From: Chara braunii
Lineage: Eukaryota; Streptophyta; Charophyceae; Charales; Characeae
Reading direction: 5' to 3'
Assembly (NCBI GenBank): GCA_003427395.1
Contig: BFEA01000244.1
Span: 568,108-598,651, forward strand
DNA: 30,544 nucleotides
A program made the translations under genes and the position numbers. The notes below the pieces were generated by a model that ran no database searches, was not told where the DNA came from, and worked only from the letters and a program-made list of their open reading frames with translations. Shown here one piece after another: positions 1-9,245 of the stretch. How positions within the stretch are numbered: position 1 is the stretch's first letter; each line of letters starts with the position of its first letter.

Positions 1-110
1 TTTTTTTTTTTTTTTTTTTTTTTCCCATACAGGGGGCCGGGATCCCGGGTGCCGATCCCCGGAACCCCAAAAACCCGGCGGGGTCCCGGGGACGGGGGTC
101 GACAACCCAG
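1..110. other. Poly-T and G/C-rich window edge of unclear origin
   Basis: The first 23 bases are a pure T run. A strongly G/C-rich stretch follows with repeated CCGGGATCCCGGG-like palindromic words. The homology between the two LTR copies of element 1 starts only around 103-111, and the sequence upstream of that point in the 3' copy (before about 11165) is AT-rich and quite different. The edge is therefore not part of the LTR as represented downstream. It may be a contig-end artefact or genuinely different flanking DNA. Confidence 0.5.
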
Positions 111-114
111 GAGT

Positions 115-365
115 TAGTCAACTTTTTGACTTTTCAAAGTTCAACTTGTCTAAAGTTCATATATGGCTTAGTAAAAATATGGAAAACCTCATTTTCTAAA
201 GGGAGCGCTGCCCAATTTTTTGCTAATTCAGAGAGTTACAAAAAATTGGACTTTGGAAAGTCGAAGACTATTTATGTGTTCATATTAGGGCTGATATAAA
301 TTCTGAAAAGACATTTTTCCTACGGGAGAAGCTGCAGAAATTTTCTTAGTTCAAAGGGGATAAAT
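115..365. repeat. Degenerate tandem units of about 122 bp inside the 5' LTR
   Basis: The word GGGAGCGCTGCCCAATTTT near 200 and GGGAGAAGCTGCAGAAATTT near 322 are homologous points of successive units about 122 bases apart. Each unit starts with a CAACTTT/GGACTTT-like stretch and contains an ATATAAATTCTGA/ATATGGCTTAGTA-like middle. The same array is longer in the 3' LTR region (11039-11420), where three units can be followed. Confidence 0.55.
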
Positions 366-1488
366 TATATTTTAACAGGTGGCGATTTTGGAAAATTCAC
401 TCTATGTAGAGGAGATTCTGTCAGGGTCTACCTTTCTTTTGACACTTGCTTAGACGTAGGCCTAGGCTTACTTAATTGGGATGTTTTGAGTGAGATCATG
501 ATAGGAGAATTATTCTCCATAGACTTATAGATTTAGCTTGGGAATTGACCTGTCATGTGTTACAGGTCCTCTTAATCGACTGATTCAGGACTTGGGTTAA
601 ATTCAGTTTGATCCTACAAGGATCATCTTCTGTTATCACTGATAACATGTCCGTTGTCGATTCGTCGGTTTGCGATTCAACTCCAATCCACTCTTGCCAC
701 TCAACCTAAAGGCTTTTTTATTGAATGACCATTTAACAAAAGCACTGAGTATTTATTTTGGGGAGTTGCACAAGAGTGAGGTTTGTATGGATAAAGCAAG
801 GGGTATGAGCATAGAGAATGGTTGAAGTTGACCCCGTGTAGTACGTGGACTTTTGTTGAATTTTTGATGTGATTGCAGGTATGTTTGTGGCTCGGACTCT
901 AGATGTGACTGTCTGCGATTACATACATATATGGCTGAAAGGAGTCCCACTGTGACTGTGAGAAGTGATCGTCCTATATTAGTAACCCTTTATTTACATG
1001 TAAATACATATGTCTTGAGTGTTTCGCGCAGCTTACTGCGATCGTGCGCAAGGGTTAACCAAATTATCTCTTGAGAGAAAAGGGAGACCCCCTTTTCTAT
1101 CCTTTGCTTTTTAGAGATTTTTATAGTTGGACGTTGTACTCCGTGGCAACCGTCAAAGTCAAACCCCTTGACTTATCTCCAGGCCCTAGAGAAAGGAGCT
1201 GGTCTCAAGGGCGATAAGAGACGGTTGTCACCACAGGGATAAACCTGTGTACCACCCGCTTCCCGCAGGGTGCAGAAGAGGGTGTGGTCTTCAACCGCAC
1301 TTGGCGGTTGTCTAGCATCGGGAGATCAATCCTCAAGGCGCGTGTCAACCGATACTTGAGTGTCAAACACGACCCTCGAAATAAACGAGGATCGCATGAG
1401 TATGGGTACTACATAGTACACCATCATTGCGACCGCTTGCGTACGCTTGCATTGCGAGTCGATATGAGTTAGGCCTGCGTCCGCGCGG

Positions 1489-1500
1489 TTTTATACTAAG
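1489..1500 (+). promoter_or_regulatory. Candidate TATA-like element in the LTR of element 1
   Basis: TTTTATACTAAG sits in an otherwise CpG-rich stretch and is conserved exactly in the 3' copy at 12587-12598. It lies about 580 bases before the LTR end, a reasonable place for an LTR promoter. No transcription start can be shown from sequence, so this is a candidate only. Confidence 0.3.
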
Positions 1501-2075
1501 TCTCGCGCGCGACGCCTATCCGATTTCCACATCGAAAAGTTATGGGATGGCTACTAAGGGACTAGGAGTGTTGTCGTGTTGTTTGATGTGTGAGTGTGTG
1601 TTTTACCTTTGTGTTCGTAGTGTGGTGTATGTGTGGTGAGTGGGATTCGTCCTAGTCGACCGACGCCGAGTCGCGCTTGGGACCTCAGCCCGCCAAGACG
1701 TCGGTTCGCGTGCGGGTCCGATAGAGGCGTATTACCGCTCGTGCCCCCTATGCTTCAGCGAATGAGAAACGCCCTAGGCTGGTCCACCTCTGCGATTGCA
1801 ATTGGTCAACTTTCGTACTGTGGACTGGTAGCTCGGCGGGGATACGTCCACCAAAGAGAGGTGACAGTTCCCGTAAGTTCGAGGTAAGTCGTGCCTCGCC
1901 TAGGCTCTATCCTGTCGGAGGGGCTCGCGAGAGGTATGGCTGGTGCACTCGGCCGGCGCGGCTTGCGGAAGCTTCATGTATATTCGCGACGAAGGATTAA
2001 AACCAACTGCTGCGTGAAGCGGCTGGGAGGGTCCCGCGCTGCCTTGCGCGGTGCCGGACCGATGCGCTCGATAGG

Positions 2076-2094
2076 TGGCGTCGTTGCTGGGGAT
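2076..2094 (+). other. Primer-binding site, tRNA-Asp type, element 1
   Basis: TGGCGTCGTTGCTGGGGAT matches the complement of the plant tRNA-Asp(GUC) 3' end, TGGCGCCGTTGCCGGGGAT, at 17 of 19 positions. Both differences are C-to-T. It lies one base after the last base shared by the two LTR copies, exactly where a minus-strand-primer site belongs. This supports both the LTR boundary and the plus orientation. Confidence 0.85.
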
Positions 2095-3337
2095 AACGGT
2101 TGCCTGCCGTATTCCCTTGTGGAATGACATCCGGGTATGGGAATGTGAGAACTAGGCAAAGTGATAAGTTTTTGGGCTTTATGGTTAATTGATTGAAGGT
2201 GTTGGATAGAAAGCGGGTGAGGGTTGGTTGTGTGAGTGGGTTTTGGTTGGTGCAGTGAGGACGACGCGAGAGGGATAAGTTTTGACTATGCACTTACGTA
2301 CCCTGACTAACATAATGGCAGTTGGAGTTGAGTACTGTTTTTTTACCCTGATAGTTGACTGGCTCGGACGATGTTTTGCATAATTGATATTGTTGAGGTG
2401 AAATGAGATGATGCCAATGTGACTAGGCATGTTGGTTGAGGGAGTTAGCCTAATAAGGTACCCATTATGGTTAAGGGGAGTTACCCGAGTGGTCAAGAAT
2501 GCAATAGGGTACTTTGGCTTTAGGGCGAGGCATAGGATGAGTAAAGGAAGCCTATTATGTTAGAAGTCATCAAGAGACTTCGAGGAGAGTTAGGCTAAGG
2601 ATGTTCAAAGCCTGTATGAGTATGGATTGGGATCCTTGAGTTTGGGTCATTGCTCGAGTTGTATAGCCATGGAAGTTTGAGGTCTGTCCCGCGTGGTATG
2701 TTTGAATTAGGCGTATAAGGCAGTAAAGAGATGCAGTGAGCACCATGTTAAGGCCTCAATAGAGAGGGTTACGGGGAGTAGTGAATTTGCATGACGTCTG
2801 TCCCTATAAAGGAGGGTATCTGATCCTAGAGGCAGGCGGAGTAGTTGTGAAGAAGCTAACACCTCGATTATTTTGCTTACTTTTGATGGGGCAATGAATT
2901 GTAATTGGTGTTTAGACTTTTGCTTGAACCTTTTCAGGTTTGGACCATCCGCTTGAATCTATGGGGTTGGGGCTAAGGGCTTCAGACTATTCTTGTCTAA
3001 GGGCCCTTCTCTTGAGTTATATATTGAACTCATCCGCATATGCCAGATTTCACCTGAGTAAGCTTGCCTGACGTCTGATTGTGTGAGACTATGTGCTTGA
3101 TGATTATATTCCGTTGATGATTATCCTTGTCAGAAATATTTATATGGGCCATGTATCTGAAGTATATACTTGAACTATTTAGTCGGCAAGGATTTATATG
3201 AGTGTCTCAAAGTCCAATTATTGACTTACGGCTGTCTATTAAGTCTCTGTGTTTGGATTGCTTCTTAAAAAGGGGTAGTAATGTTGGAACGTCATTGTCA
3301 GTTGGTAACGGAAGGCGTATGCTGAACGGTTTTTGTG
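2095..3337 (+). other. Long leader of element 1, no gene seen
   Basis: About 1.2 kb lies between the primer-binding site and the first coding-like segment. All plus frames are interrupted. Open frames on the minus strand (for example around 2000-2500 and 3207-3629) lack any recognisable domain and overlap the leader or coding-like sequence on the plus strand. By position, packaging and dimerisation signals would be expected here, but none can be identified. Confidence 0.5.
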
Positions 3338-4036
3338 ATGGGCAGAACCCAGACCAAAGCAAAGGCAACTCAGGATGCCTTATGCTAAGGAAGATCCCAG
3401 TGTGGCCTTGCCTGTTAAAAGGGAAGAAGGACTCGAGGTATCCTTGTCGAGGAGAGTCAAGGAGGGAGAGTATATCTCTTTCTGGTGGGGCACACTGATA
3501 GGCAGGGGTATCTTCATCTGGATCGAGTCTGGTTTTGATGATGATGAAGATTGTGCGATCGTAAGGGTGACCCTGTACGCATCTTCCTCGTTTTGGGTCA
3601 AGCATGGGGTCGAGTTGGCACTTGGACACGGGAGCATGCTTGCGAGGCCACTAAGGGTAGCTGAGGGGGCTATGGAAAAATGGGCAAGGGACAAGGTCGA
3701 TGAAGGGGAAGAGCGAGTGGTGACCTATGTAGAAGTCAAACGTGCCGATGAGTTTAGGCTTCCTTCTGCCCCATTACGATCGGCCTGCCTGAGTTTTTGA
3801 TAGAGGAATGTTTGGGGGGACAGGAAAGGGTAGAGGTTGCAGCAGAAGTCGCTGTGAGGGGGTACGCACGATACACGCGCGAGCTGATATATGGGTTGTA
3901 CTTGGACCAGAGATTTTTGCCCTACAGCCAAGAACGCAGGGACGTGGCCAATGTGGTCGACGCCTATGCGAGCTCCCATGATCCTGATGGGGAGGTTGTA
4001 GACTGGGACGAGGTTCGTGCAGTGGCTGGCCGATAG
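3338..4036 (+). pseudogene. Upstream small ORF of element 1, frameshifted, function unknown
   Basis: A coding-like stretch begins with an ATG at 3338 (MGRTQTKAKATQDA...) but stops after 16 codons. A second frame (3375-3800) continues with an acidic/basic mixed protein containing a DDDED run, and a third frame takes over around 3760-3790 (PITIGLPEFLIEECLGG...) and runs to a stop at 4036. The three pieces read like one protein of about 230 residues broken by two frameshifts. I infer this from the change in apparent protein quality at the joins. No domain is recognised. It lies between the leader and gag, separated from gag by about 530 non-coding bases, so it may be an extra ORF or the N-terminal part of an older gag. 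Confidence 0.45.
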
Positions 4037-4562
4037 AGGGTGGCTTTGCATCCTGTCAGAGTGTGTCCTTTATGGGCTTGTGCACATAGGTGGGTGTGAG
4101 AGCAGGGTTGGTAGACTAATCGATTGTGTGGACTGAACACCTATGTTTTAGTCGGCGGGGTCATGACGGTATGCCAAATGGGCCGTGAGGCATGTATATA
4201 TGTATTTTAGTGCATGGGTGTATATACCGGATCCTGAGAGACTCTAAGTTAGCCTAGGTAGGCTTGCTCTTGAACCTTGTGTCTACCCAAGGGGTAGGTT
4301 GGTTAGAGTAGAAGGGGGGATCTCGCCTATGATATGAGTATGGGGATCAGTAACACTTGTGGCCTTGATGACTGTCCGCCAAAGCCTGACTTTGAGGGCC
4401 CTGCCGATGTGAGGTGTATATTGTCTATAGGACCCGCTGGCTAAAGTTAAGGTCAGATGGCGTGGATGGAAAGAGGGGTGGTGTGAGTTGAGCATTGGTC
4501 ATCTCTACTAGCCTTTGGTTCGAGTTTTTGGCGTTACAACCTGATGATCGATTACTTGTCGT
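4037..4562 (+). other. Spacer between the small ORF and gag, nothing seen
   Basis: All plus frames are closed. The minus-strand open frame at 4283-4495 has no recognisable features. No splice signals or structured element could be supported. Confidence 0.4.
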
Positions 4563-5925
4563 ATGTGTCAGGCCGGTACCAGCATCATGGCTGAAGAAAG
4601 TGGTTTCGCCAAAATCCTACTCTGGAGGAGCGCGTGCCTCAGTAAAGTGCTACTGTGCGAGTCAGTGAGCGACTCGATGCCCCCAGAACTTCGCGCCCTA
4701 TTGTTTCAGGGAAGAAATCTGTCTGCCTTCCTATGCGGCTATCATGACTTCAGTCTCACAAAGGGGTGGGACGAGAAGGCGATGTGGAGCATGTTTCCAC
4801 TGTTTGTCTGCGAAGAGTTGAGTGAGGAGGTGTATACCCTTATGATAAAGTCGCGGACCTGGGATGAGCTGGGAAGTTCTCTGAAGTTGAGATTCCCAGA
4901 GGATGGAGCGGAAGGCCAATTTGGTGAAGGCCTTGAGCAACCAGCTGGGGTTACGTCAACACAAGGAGAGTTGAGTGGTATACAGAGGCAAGTTGGGATG
5001 TTAGAAGAGAGGTTGACGCGATTGGAAGAAGCCAGGCGTGGCAAGATGAAGGCCTCTGAAGGAGCATCGAGTGGGCCGGCTGGGCAGGATGAGGCAGAGG
5101 CAAGGGAAGATCATCAGAAGTTACTCCACAAGGGAGCCTCGAAGGGGCGAGCCTGCGCCCCGGAAAGAGGCGAAGGCGAGGGGTTCATTGAGATAAAGGA
5201 GGAGTGGGAATCTAGTATGGCCTTGCGTGTCATTGCGCCTGATCCGAAGAGAGGGCTCATTAACGTGGAAGCATCCTCAGCTGCGAGTCGGAAGGAGCAA
5301 AGGAATAAGGGGTGGCAAGCACTGAGCGAAAGTAGTGTGTAATCATTGTGGGAGAGTTGGCCATGCCCCTCAGAGATGTAAAGAAAAGGGGGTGACAGGC
5401 GAAAAAGGGGGGTCTGAACCTCCCAAATTGACGAAGGCTCAGCGGAAGGCGAGGAATCGGGCCCAGGGAGGCCAAGGTACTTGAAAGGGGCAAGGCATGT
5501 GACAGGTAGGGTCCACCCCGCAAGAATTGGGAGGCAAACCAGCACAGGACGGGCCTCCGCCGACTGAGCGGGCATTATACGGGTCGTGGACACCACACGG
5601 TCAAGTGGGACTGAGGCCTATATATAATTCATGTCTGCCCTGGATGCAAGGCAGTTGTTTGGGCCCACAAATAGGTATGATACCGCCTAGGCCTCCTGCA
5701 GTCCAGATTCGGCCAACTCTGCCTATGGGGCTGTTGCAACCGCCGACACAGCGGGTGCCACAAGGCGACATGGCCGGTGCAGAAAGCCAGAGGCGGGAAG
5801 CTGGAAGAAGCCGCGGGGATGGAAGGCGCAGCAATAGAGGACGAGGTAGCGGCAGAGGAGGCACTGGAGGGCGCAATGGACGCCAGCAGAACCACAAGGG
5901 GGATGTGGGGGAGAAAAAGGCATGA
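4563..5925 (+). pseudogene. gag: gag-like pseudogene of element 1 (capsid-like, coiled coil, zinc knuckle, RG-rich tail)
   Basis: The open frame 4563-5342 encodes 259 residues. A second in-frame methionine at residue 9 (MAEESGF) is an equally good start. Residues about 35-115 resemble the capsid-type retrotransposon gag region: aromatic and hydrophobic spacing with a WDELGSSLKLRF motif at residues 100-111. Residues about 137-163 form a charged heptad-like coiled coil (MLEERLTRLEEARR), and a charged low-complexity tail follows. The frame ends at 5342, but the next frame immediately supplies a CCHC knuckle and a KLTKAQRKARNRAQ stretch. Two in-frame TGA codons (about 5482 and 5500) come next, then an open segment to 5925 with a proline-rich part and an RGRGSGRGG-type basic end. 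Gag packages element RNA into virus-like particles in the cytoplasm. This copy cannot produce the whole protein. Confidence 0.65.
5338..5379 (+). other. CCHC zinc-knuckle coding segment, out of frame with the gag capsid part
   Basis: In the frame of 5338 the codons read C-x2-C-x4-H-x4-C (CNHCGRVGHAPQRC), the canonical nucleocapsid zinc knuckle that binds retroelement RNA. The frame of the upstream capsid part stops at 5340-5342. The knuckle therefore lies just past a frame change somewhere between about 5323 (a stop in the knuckle frame) and 5338. It could be a mutation or, less likely, a programmed shift. The later in-frame stops favour decay. Confidence 0.75.
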
Positions 5926-7229
5926 CAAGCAGCAGTTGAACGGTAGTCGGGTAGGAAAGGAGGCCAAGGAAATGCAAAAGGGAGAATAGGGTGGTTGAAA
6001 GGTGTAAAAGGTGATGAAAGGAGGTGGGGTTAGAGAGAATATAGTAGTGTGAGGGAAGAGAAGACTCTAACTCGTGAGCCGAGGGGCAATCAGTCAAGGA
6101 ACAGTCCTGGACCGCTTTGGGTTGGTTTACTATAATAAATTCAATCTTATATATGTGAATGTGGAAGTAGGTTAGCGCGATTGTTGACTGTGTGGTCCAG
6201 ACCTCGTATTTTAACCAACAAGGATCTGACTGTATATTAAATAAGTTGGGAAGGGTGTATACACTAAGGTGTTGTGAGTGTATATGGGACCCTAAAGAGA
6301 CCTTAAGGTAGATGGGGTAAGTGTCTCCTAGGTTCTTATGACTGCTTACGGGTAGGATGGCTATAGCGCAATCAAAATGTAAGAGTGGGCCATGAGTGTA
6401 GGAAATACGTTGTGCTAAGAGACCGTGTGAGGATGTGATTTGGGCTAAGGAGCACTGATTTAGCTTGATCATGGAAGTTGGCTCCCTTAGGCATGTACTT
6501 TAAGGATATCACCCAAAGGTTCGAAGTAAAATGATTGTGCTTGGGGGTTGAGTTCGCTCTTGGCCGTACTACCCTGAATTAAAAAGGTATACGTACCCAT
6601 GCGCTTGTAAACAGGGTATGCATGGATTTGTGTTTGAATTCTCGTGGCTTTAAGGCCTCGAGGGTGCTGCGACGAGATATAAGGAAAGAGTATGAGCAGC
6701 GCTTTGACTCGAGGTTGTTGTAAACTTACAGCCCATCGAGGCATGATAGGCCTTGGGTCATTCAAAATTTAGGTATGTCTTGAGTTATACAGATTCTTTC
6801 GACAGGTGAGGGGTACGATTACACCCTATGTGGACCTCCCTTAGTTTAAAAGCTCTGGCCAAGAAGGGGGGGCATCCTTTGTGTGATATTGGTGTCAACT
6901 TGAGTCAAGAGTATTCGACTAAGTGTATATGAGTAATTCAAGACTATATTTGTTCGCCTAAGTTGGGATGTTGTACCCCTGAGGGTGTCTGAGTTGGAAT
7001 GTCGTCACTCTCATATGTGTGGATTTTATCCTGATGAATGGTGATTTTGTGTGGAAAAATATATAAGAGGCACCTTGTGTGCCATGGAATTGTGAGAATG
7101 GATAGATGTGGACTGTCTACTCTCTAGTATACTCGTTCGATCTGCCCACGGACGGGTGATAGGGTCGAGTATAAGGAGAGGTAGTGCAGTTGTTGTGTGA
7201 CAGAAGTGTGAGAATCCTAAGGGATTTTG
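5926..7229 (+). other. Internal region of element 1 after gag, no gene recognised
   Basis: This is where protease and reverse transcriptase would be expected, but all plus frames are heavily interrupted and I saw no catalytic-motif remnants. The minus-strand frame overlapping the end of gag (5723-6472) is a mirror of coding sequence and is not supported. Confidence 0.4.
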
Positions 7230-7246
7230 CGAGTCTCTGAGACTCG
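7230..7246. repeat. Short perfect palindrome
   Basis: CGAGTCTCTGAGACTCG has 8-base arms around a single central T. It lies just upstream of the 54-bp tandem repeat and adds to the hairpin-rich character of this part of element 1. Confidence 0.6.
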
Positions 7247-7266
7247 AATACTTACCATGCTGGATG

Positions 7267-7387
7267 TTTTACGGTTGAGTTGCGAAGAGGGCCCATAAGC
7301 AGGTCCCTCAGTTTGAGTTGTTTCATGGTTGAGTTGTCGAGAGGACCCATAAGTAGGTCCCTCGGTTTGAGTCGTTTTATGGTTGAG
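7267..7387. repeat. 54-bp tandem repeat, two full units plus a partial one, each with a hairpin
   Basis: Units start at 7267, 7321 and 7375 (partial) with TTTTACGGTTGAG, TTTCATGGTTGAG and TTTTATGGTTGAG. Each full unit contains an imperfect hairpin: GAGGGCC...GGTCCCTC at 7287-7309, and GAGAGGACC...GGTCCCTC at 7339-7363 with one bulged A. The loops are CATAAGCA and CATAAGTA. The CC-ATAAG-GG theme recurs in the array at 10241-10844. Confidence 0.75.
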
Positions 7388-7495
7388 ACCCCTTCAGATT
7401 AAGGAAGGTGGTAGTGTTGTTTATTGGAAGACTCATCTACAAAAGGAAGCTGTTTTAAAAAGAGTCGCGTGATAGCTTATCCTAGAAAGAGAGGG

Positions 7496-7699
7496 ATGGC
7501 TGGGAGACCCATTGATGAGCGACCTCCTTCGTATGAAAGGTGGTTAATGGATTTAAGGGCATGGTAAGACAAGTTTGAACTGATAAAGTCTGACGAGAAG
7601 AACCAAAAAATTTGTTTGAATGGTATTGAGCGTGTCTCAAAGCAGTGCATTTGGTCTATGTCATCGGGATGTGTGGTTTACTGTCTAAGATCAAATCAA
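7496..7699 (+). pseudogene. Possible coding remnant with an in-frame stop
   Basis: From the ATG at 7496 the frame reads MAGRPIDERPPSYERWLMDL, then a TAA stop at 7565, then about 45 further codons with a plausible charged composition. One stop in about 70 codons is fewer than expected at random and the text looks protein-like, but no family is recognised. It lies inside element 1 where pol would be expected. Chance is a fair alternative. Confidence 0.2.
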
Positions 7700-8616
7700 G
7701 GGGCCACGGCCTAAGTGAGCCTGGCGGTAGTTCAGTTTATGATTGTGAGAAGGGTGTCGTGCTTTCTATGTTGTCTCATAGGGAGCTGGTAAACGCCTTT
7801 AAGTGAGACAAACCCCTGCGTAGTCCAACAGTGGGCCTGTAGTTTGTTGTGACACACCGCCCGGACACTTGTGCTAATCCTGGGGTATTTTAAGGAAGAC
7901 CAAGCTAGACGATAAAGGATAGCACCTCTAGGGTGCAACCCCTAGTGGATGGCTGCTTGCCAGCACAACCTGACAGCGGACCCTCGTCTACCAAAGGGGT
8001 AAGAGTTTAAGGGGTTATGCACGCCTCAGGGAAATACTCCGATGGGATGGCGGGGGATATGAGTTGAGTCTTTTTTAGAGTCCTGATTGAGTGCTTACCA
8101 GGAGAAAACCTATCGTTGCGTAACCAGCGAAGGAACTGTCGTTAAGATAACAATGCGGTAGGCTGTAGATCTGGCTCGATCAACCAGACTACGGTGGGTC
8201 AAGATGGAGATATAGCATTTCTATACTAGACTGCAGAAAGAGCCGAGATGAGATTTAAGTATCTATATACATATGCTTTTGATTGTGAGGATTTTGGGAG
8301 GAAGGCGAGATGATGTCTTCTAAGGTCTCATTTAGGGTCTGCGTCCCTGGGGAGGGCTCTGCTTACGAGGAAGAGTCTAACAGGGGCACTCAACGAGAAG
8401 CTGACATTTGTCAAGGACGAAGGGGAGAGGACGGTTTGAGGAGGCCTTTGGAACTTATGTTGCAGTATTGACGCGTAATACACCGGAGTCCTAGTGTGAG
8501 GACAATGGAGACCCAGGTTGAAACCCTGGCGGCATACAGTTGTGTGGACACAGATTGTTGGAGGCCTCTAACTTGAGTCTATCGGCTAATTTGATTGGTT
8601 CCTTTCTCGTCATCAT
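7700..8616 (+). other. Internal region of element 1, nothing recognised
   Basis: Closed frames in the plus orientation. The minus-strand frame 7732-7938 has no recognisable domain. No repeats beyond chance words were found. Confidence 0.35.
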
Positions 8617-9166
8617 TTGGAATTGAATGAATTTATAACTTCTGATTTGGCGAAGCGACGGGAACGTCGTTTAATATGGTTCGGTAAGTTGTCGGCGCGA
8701 ATACCCTTACAAGGGTATCCGCCCTGGTTTTTGTCAGCGACAGAAAATAAGTTTAGTTTAAAGTTTGAATATACCGCGCGAGTCACGGCAGTCTTCGTTG
8801 CTTATGCGGCTGATGGTTGACTATAATAAAGAGTGTGTGGGCGCGCAGACTTGAGGCGCGCGAGATTTTTTTTTATTTTGTTGATGATTGAAGAGTCGGC
8901 GTTATCGCCAGCCGGATGTTTTTTATTATTTATTTCTGATTAAACTAGGATTACAAAGGTTTTGTTCTTTGATTGGTGCATTTACCAGTGATCTGCGCAT
9001 GCATACGGAGGACGACGTCGACGGCAGCATGATTCGGTACGGTCGCGCGGTGGGCGCGAAGGTTGGCGGTCGACAGCTCGGTCGATAGGCCGATGTGCGG
9101 GGTTAAAACGTTTCGGTAGATTGGCACGTCGCACGGTGTCCGTTTATTTAGGCTTCCGTCAGAGCT
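8617..9166 (+). other. CpG-rich segment with short unrecognised open frames
   Basis: Base composition changes here: CpG words such as GTCGGCGCG and GACGTCGACGG are frequent, unlike the AT-rich surroundings. Two short frames, 8617-8820 (67 codons) and 8888-9088 (66 codons), resemble no family I know. At 8841-8861 two GCGCGC words 9 bases apart can pair and are followed by a T run (8866-8874), a hairpin-plus-T arrangement. This could be a foreign insertion within element 1 or a CpG-rich regulatory stretch. Confidence 0.3.
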
Positions 9167-9184
9167 AAACCCAGCCCTGGGTTT
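9167..9184. repeat. Perfect 8-base inverted repeat
   Basis: AAACCCAG, a CC spacer, then CTGGGTTT. It overlaps the start of the tRNA-Lys-like segment. Confidence 0.6.
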
Positions 9185-9245
9185 ATCGCTATTGGTTACA
9201 GTATCAGACTTTTGTCAAGGAGATTCAGGGTTCGAGGTCGAGCGG
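9177..9245 (+). pseudogene. tRNA-Lys(UUU)-like segment, degenerate (possible SINE head)
   Basis: From 9177 the order CCTGGG, TATCGCTATTGGTTA (A-box region), GTATCAGACTTTT (anticodon arm with TTT) and CAGGGTTCGAGGTC (B-box region, 9227-9239) follows a eukaryotic tRNA-Lys(UUU) in order and spacing. The anticodon stem no longer pairs on its 3' side, the B box has a mismatch to GGTTCGANTCC, and no acceptor complement was found. It is therefore not a working tRNA. A tRNA-derived SINE head or a captured tRNA relic inside element 1 fits better. I inspected this by eye only. Confidence 0.4.

Larger units (their letters stand above)
111..2074 (+). repeat. 5' LTR copy of element 1 (left end missing)
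   Basis: This copy aligns almost throughout with 11165-13172. It lacks about 45 bases present in the 3' copy: after position 720 it jumps directly to TTGAATGACC, whereas the 3' copy has extra sequence at about 11770-11816. The distal part (about 1000-2074) is CpG-rich, while the first 1 kb is AT-rich. Several short open frames here are not supported as genes. They are interrupted or altered in the other copy and have no recognisable domain. Confidence 0.85.

Noticed and set aside
1284-2130. Several open frames of 60-100 codons on both strands within the LTR of element 1
   Set aside because: They lie in a CpG-rich LTR, differ or break in the second copy, and show no known domain.
5601-6472. 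Long minus-strand frames overlapping the 3' end of gag
   Set aside because: They mirror the G/A-rich RGG-coding stretch. No domain was recognised on the minus strand.
7852-7866. ACACACCGCCCGGAC resembles the conserved 3' region of 18S rRNA
   Set aside because: Only about 12 bases match and the sequence on either side is unlike rRNA. It is a chance word.
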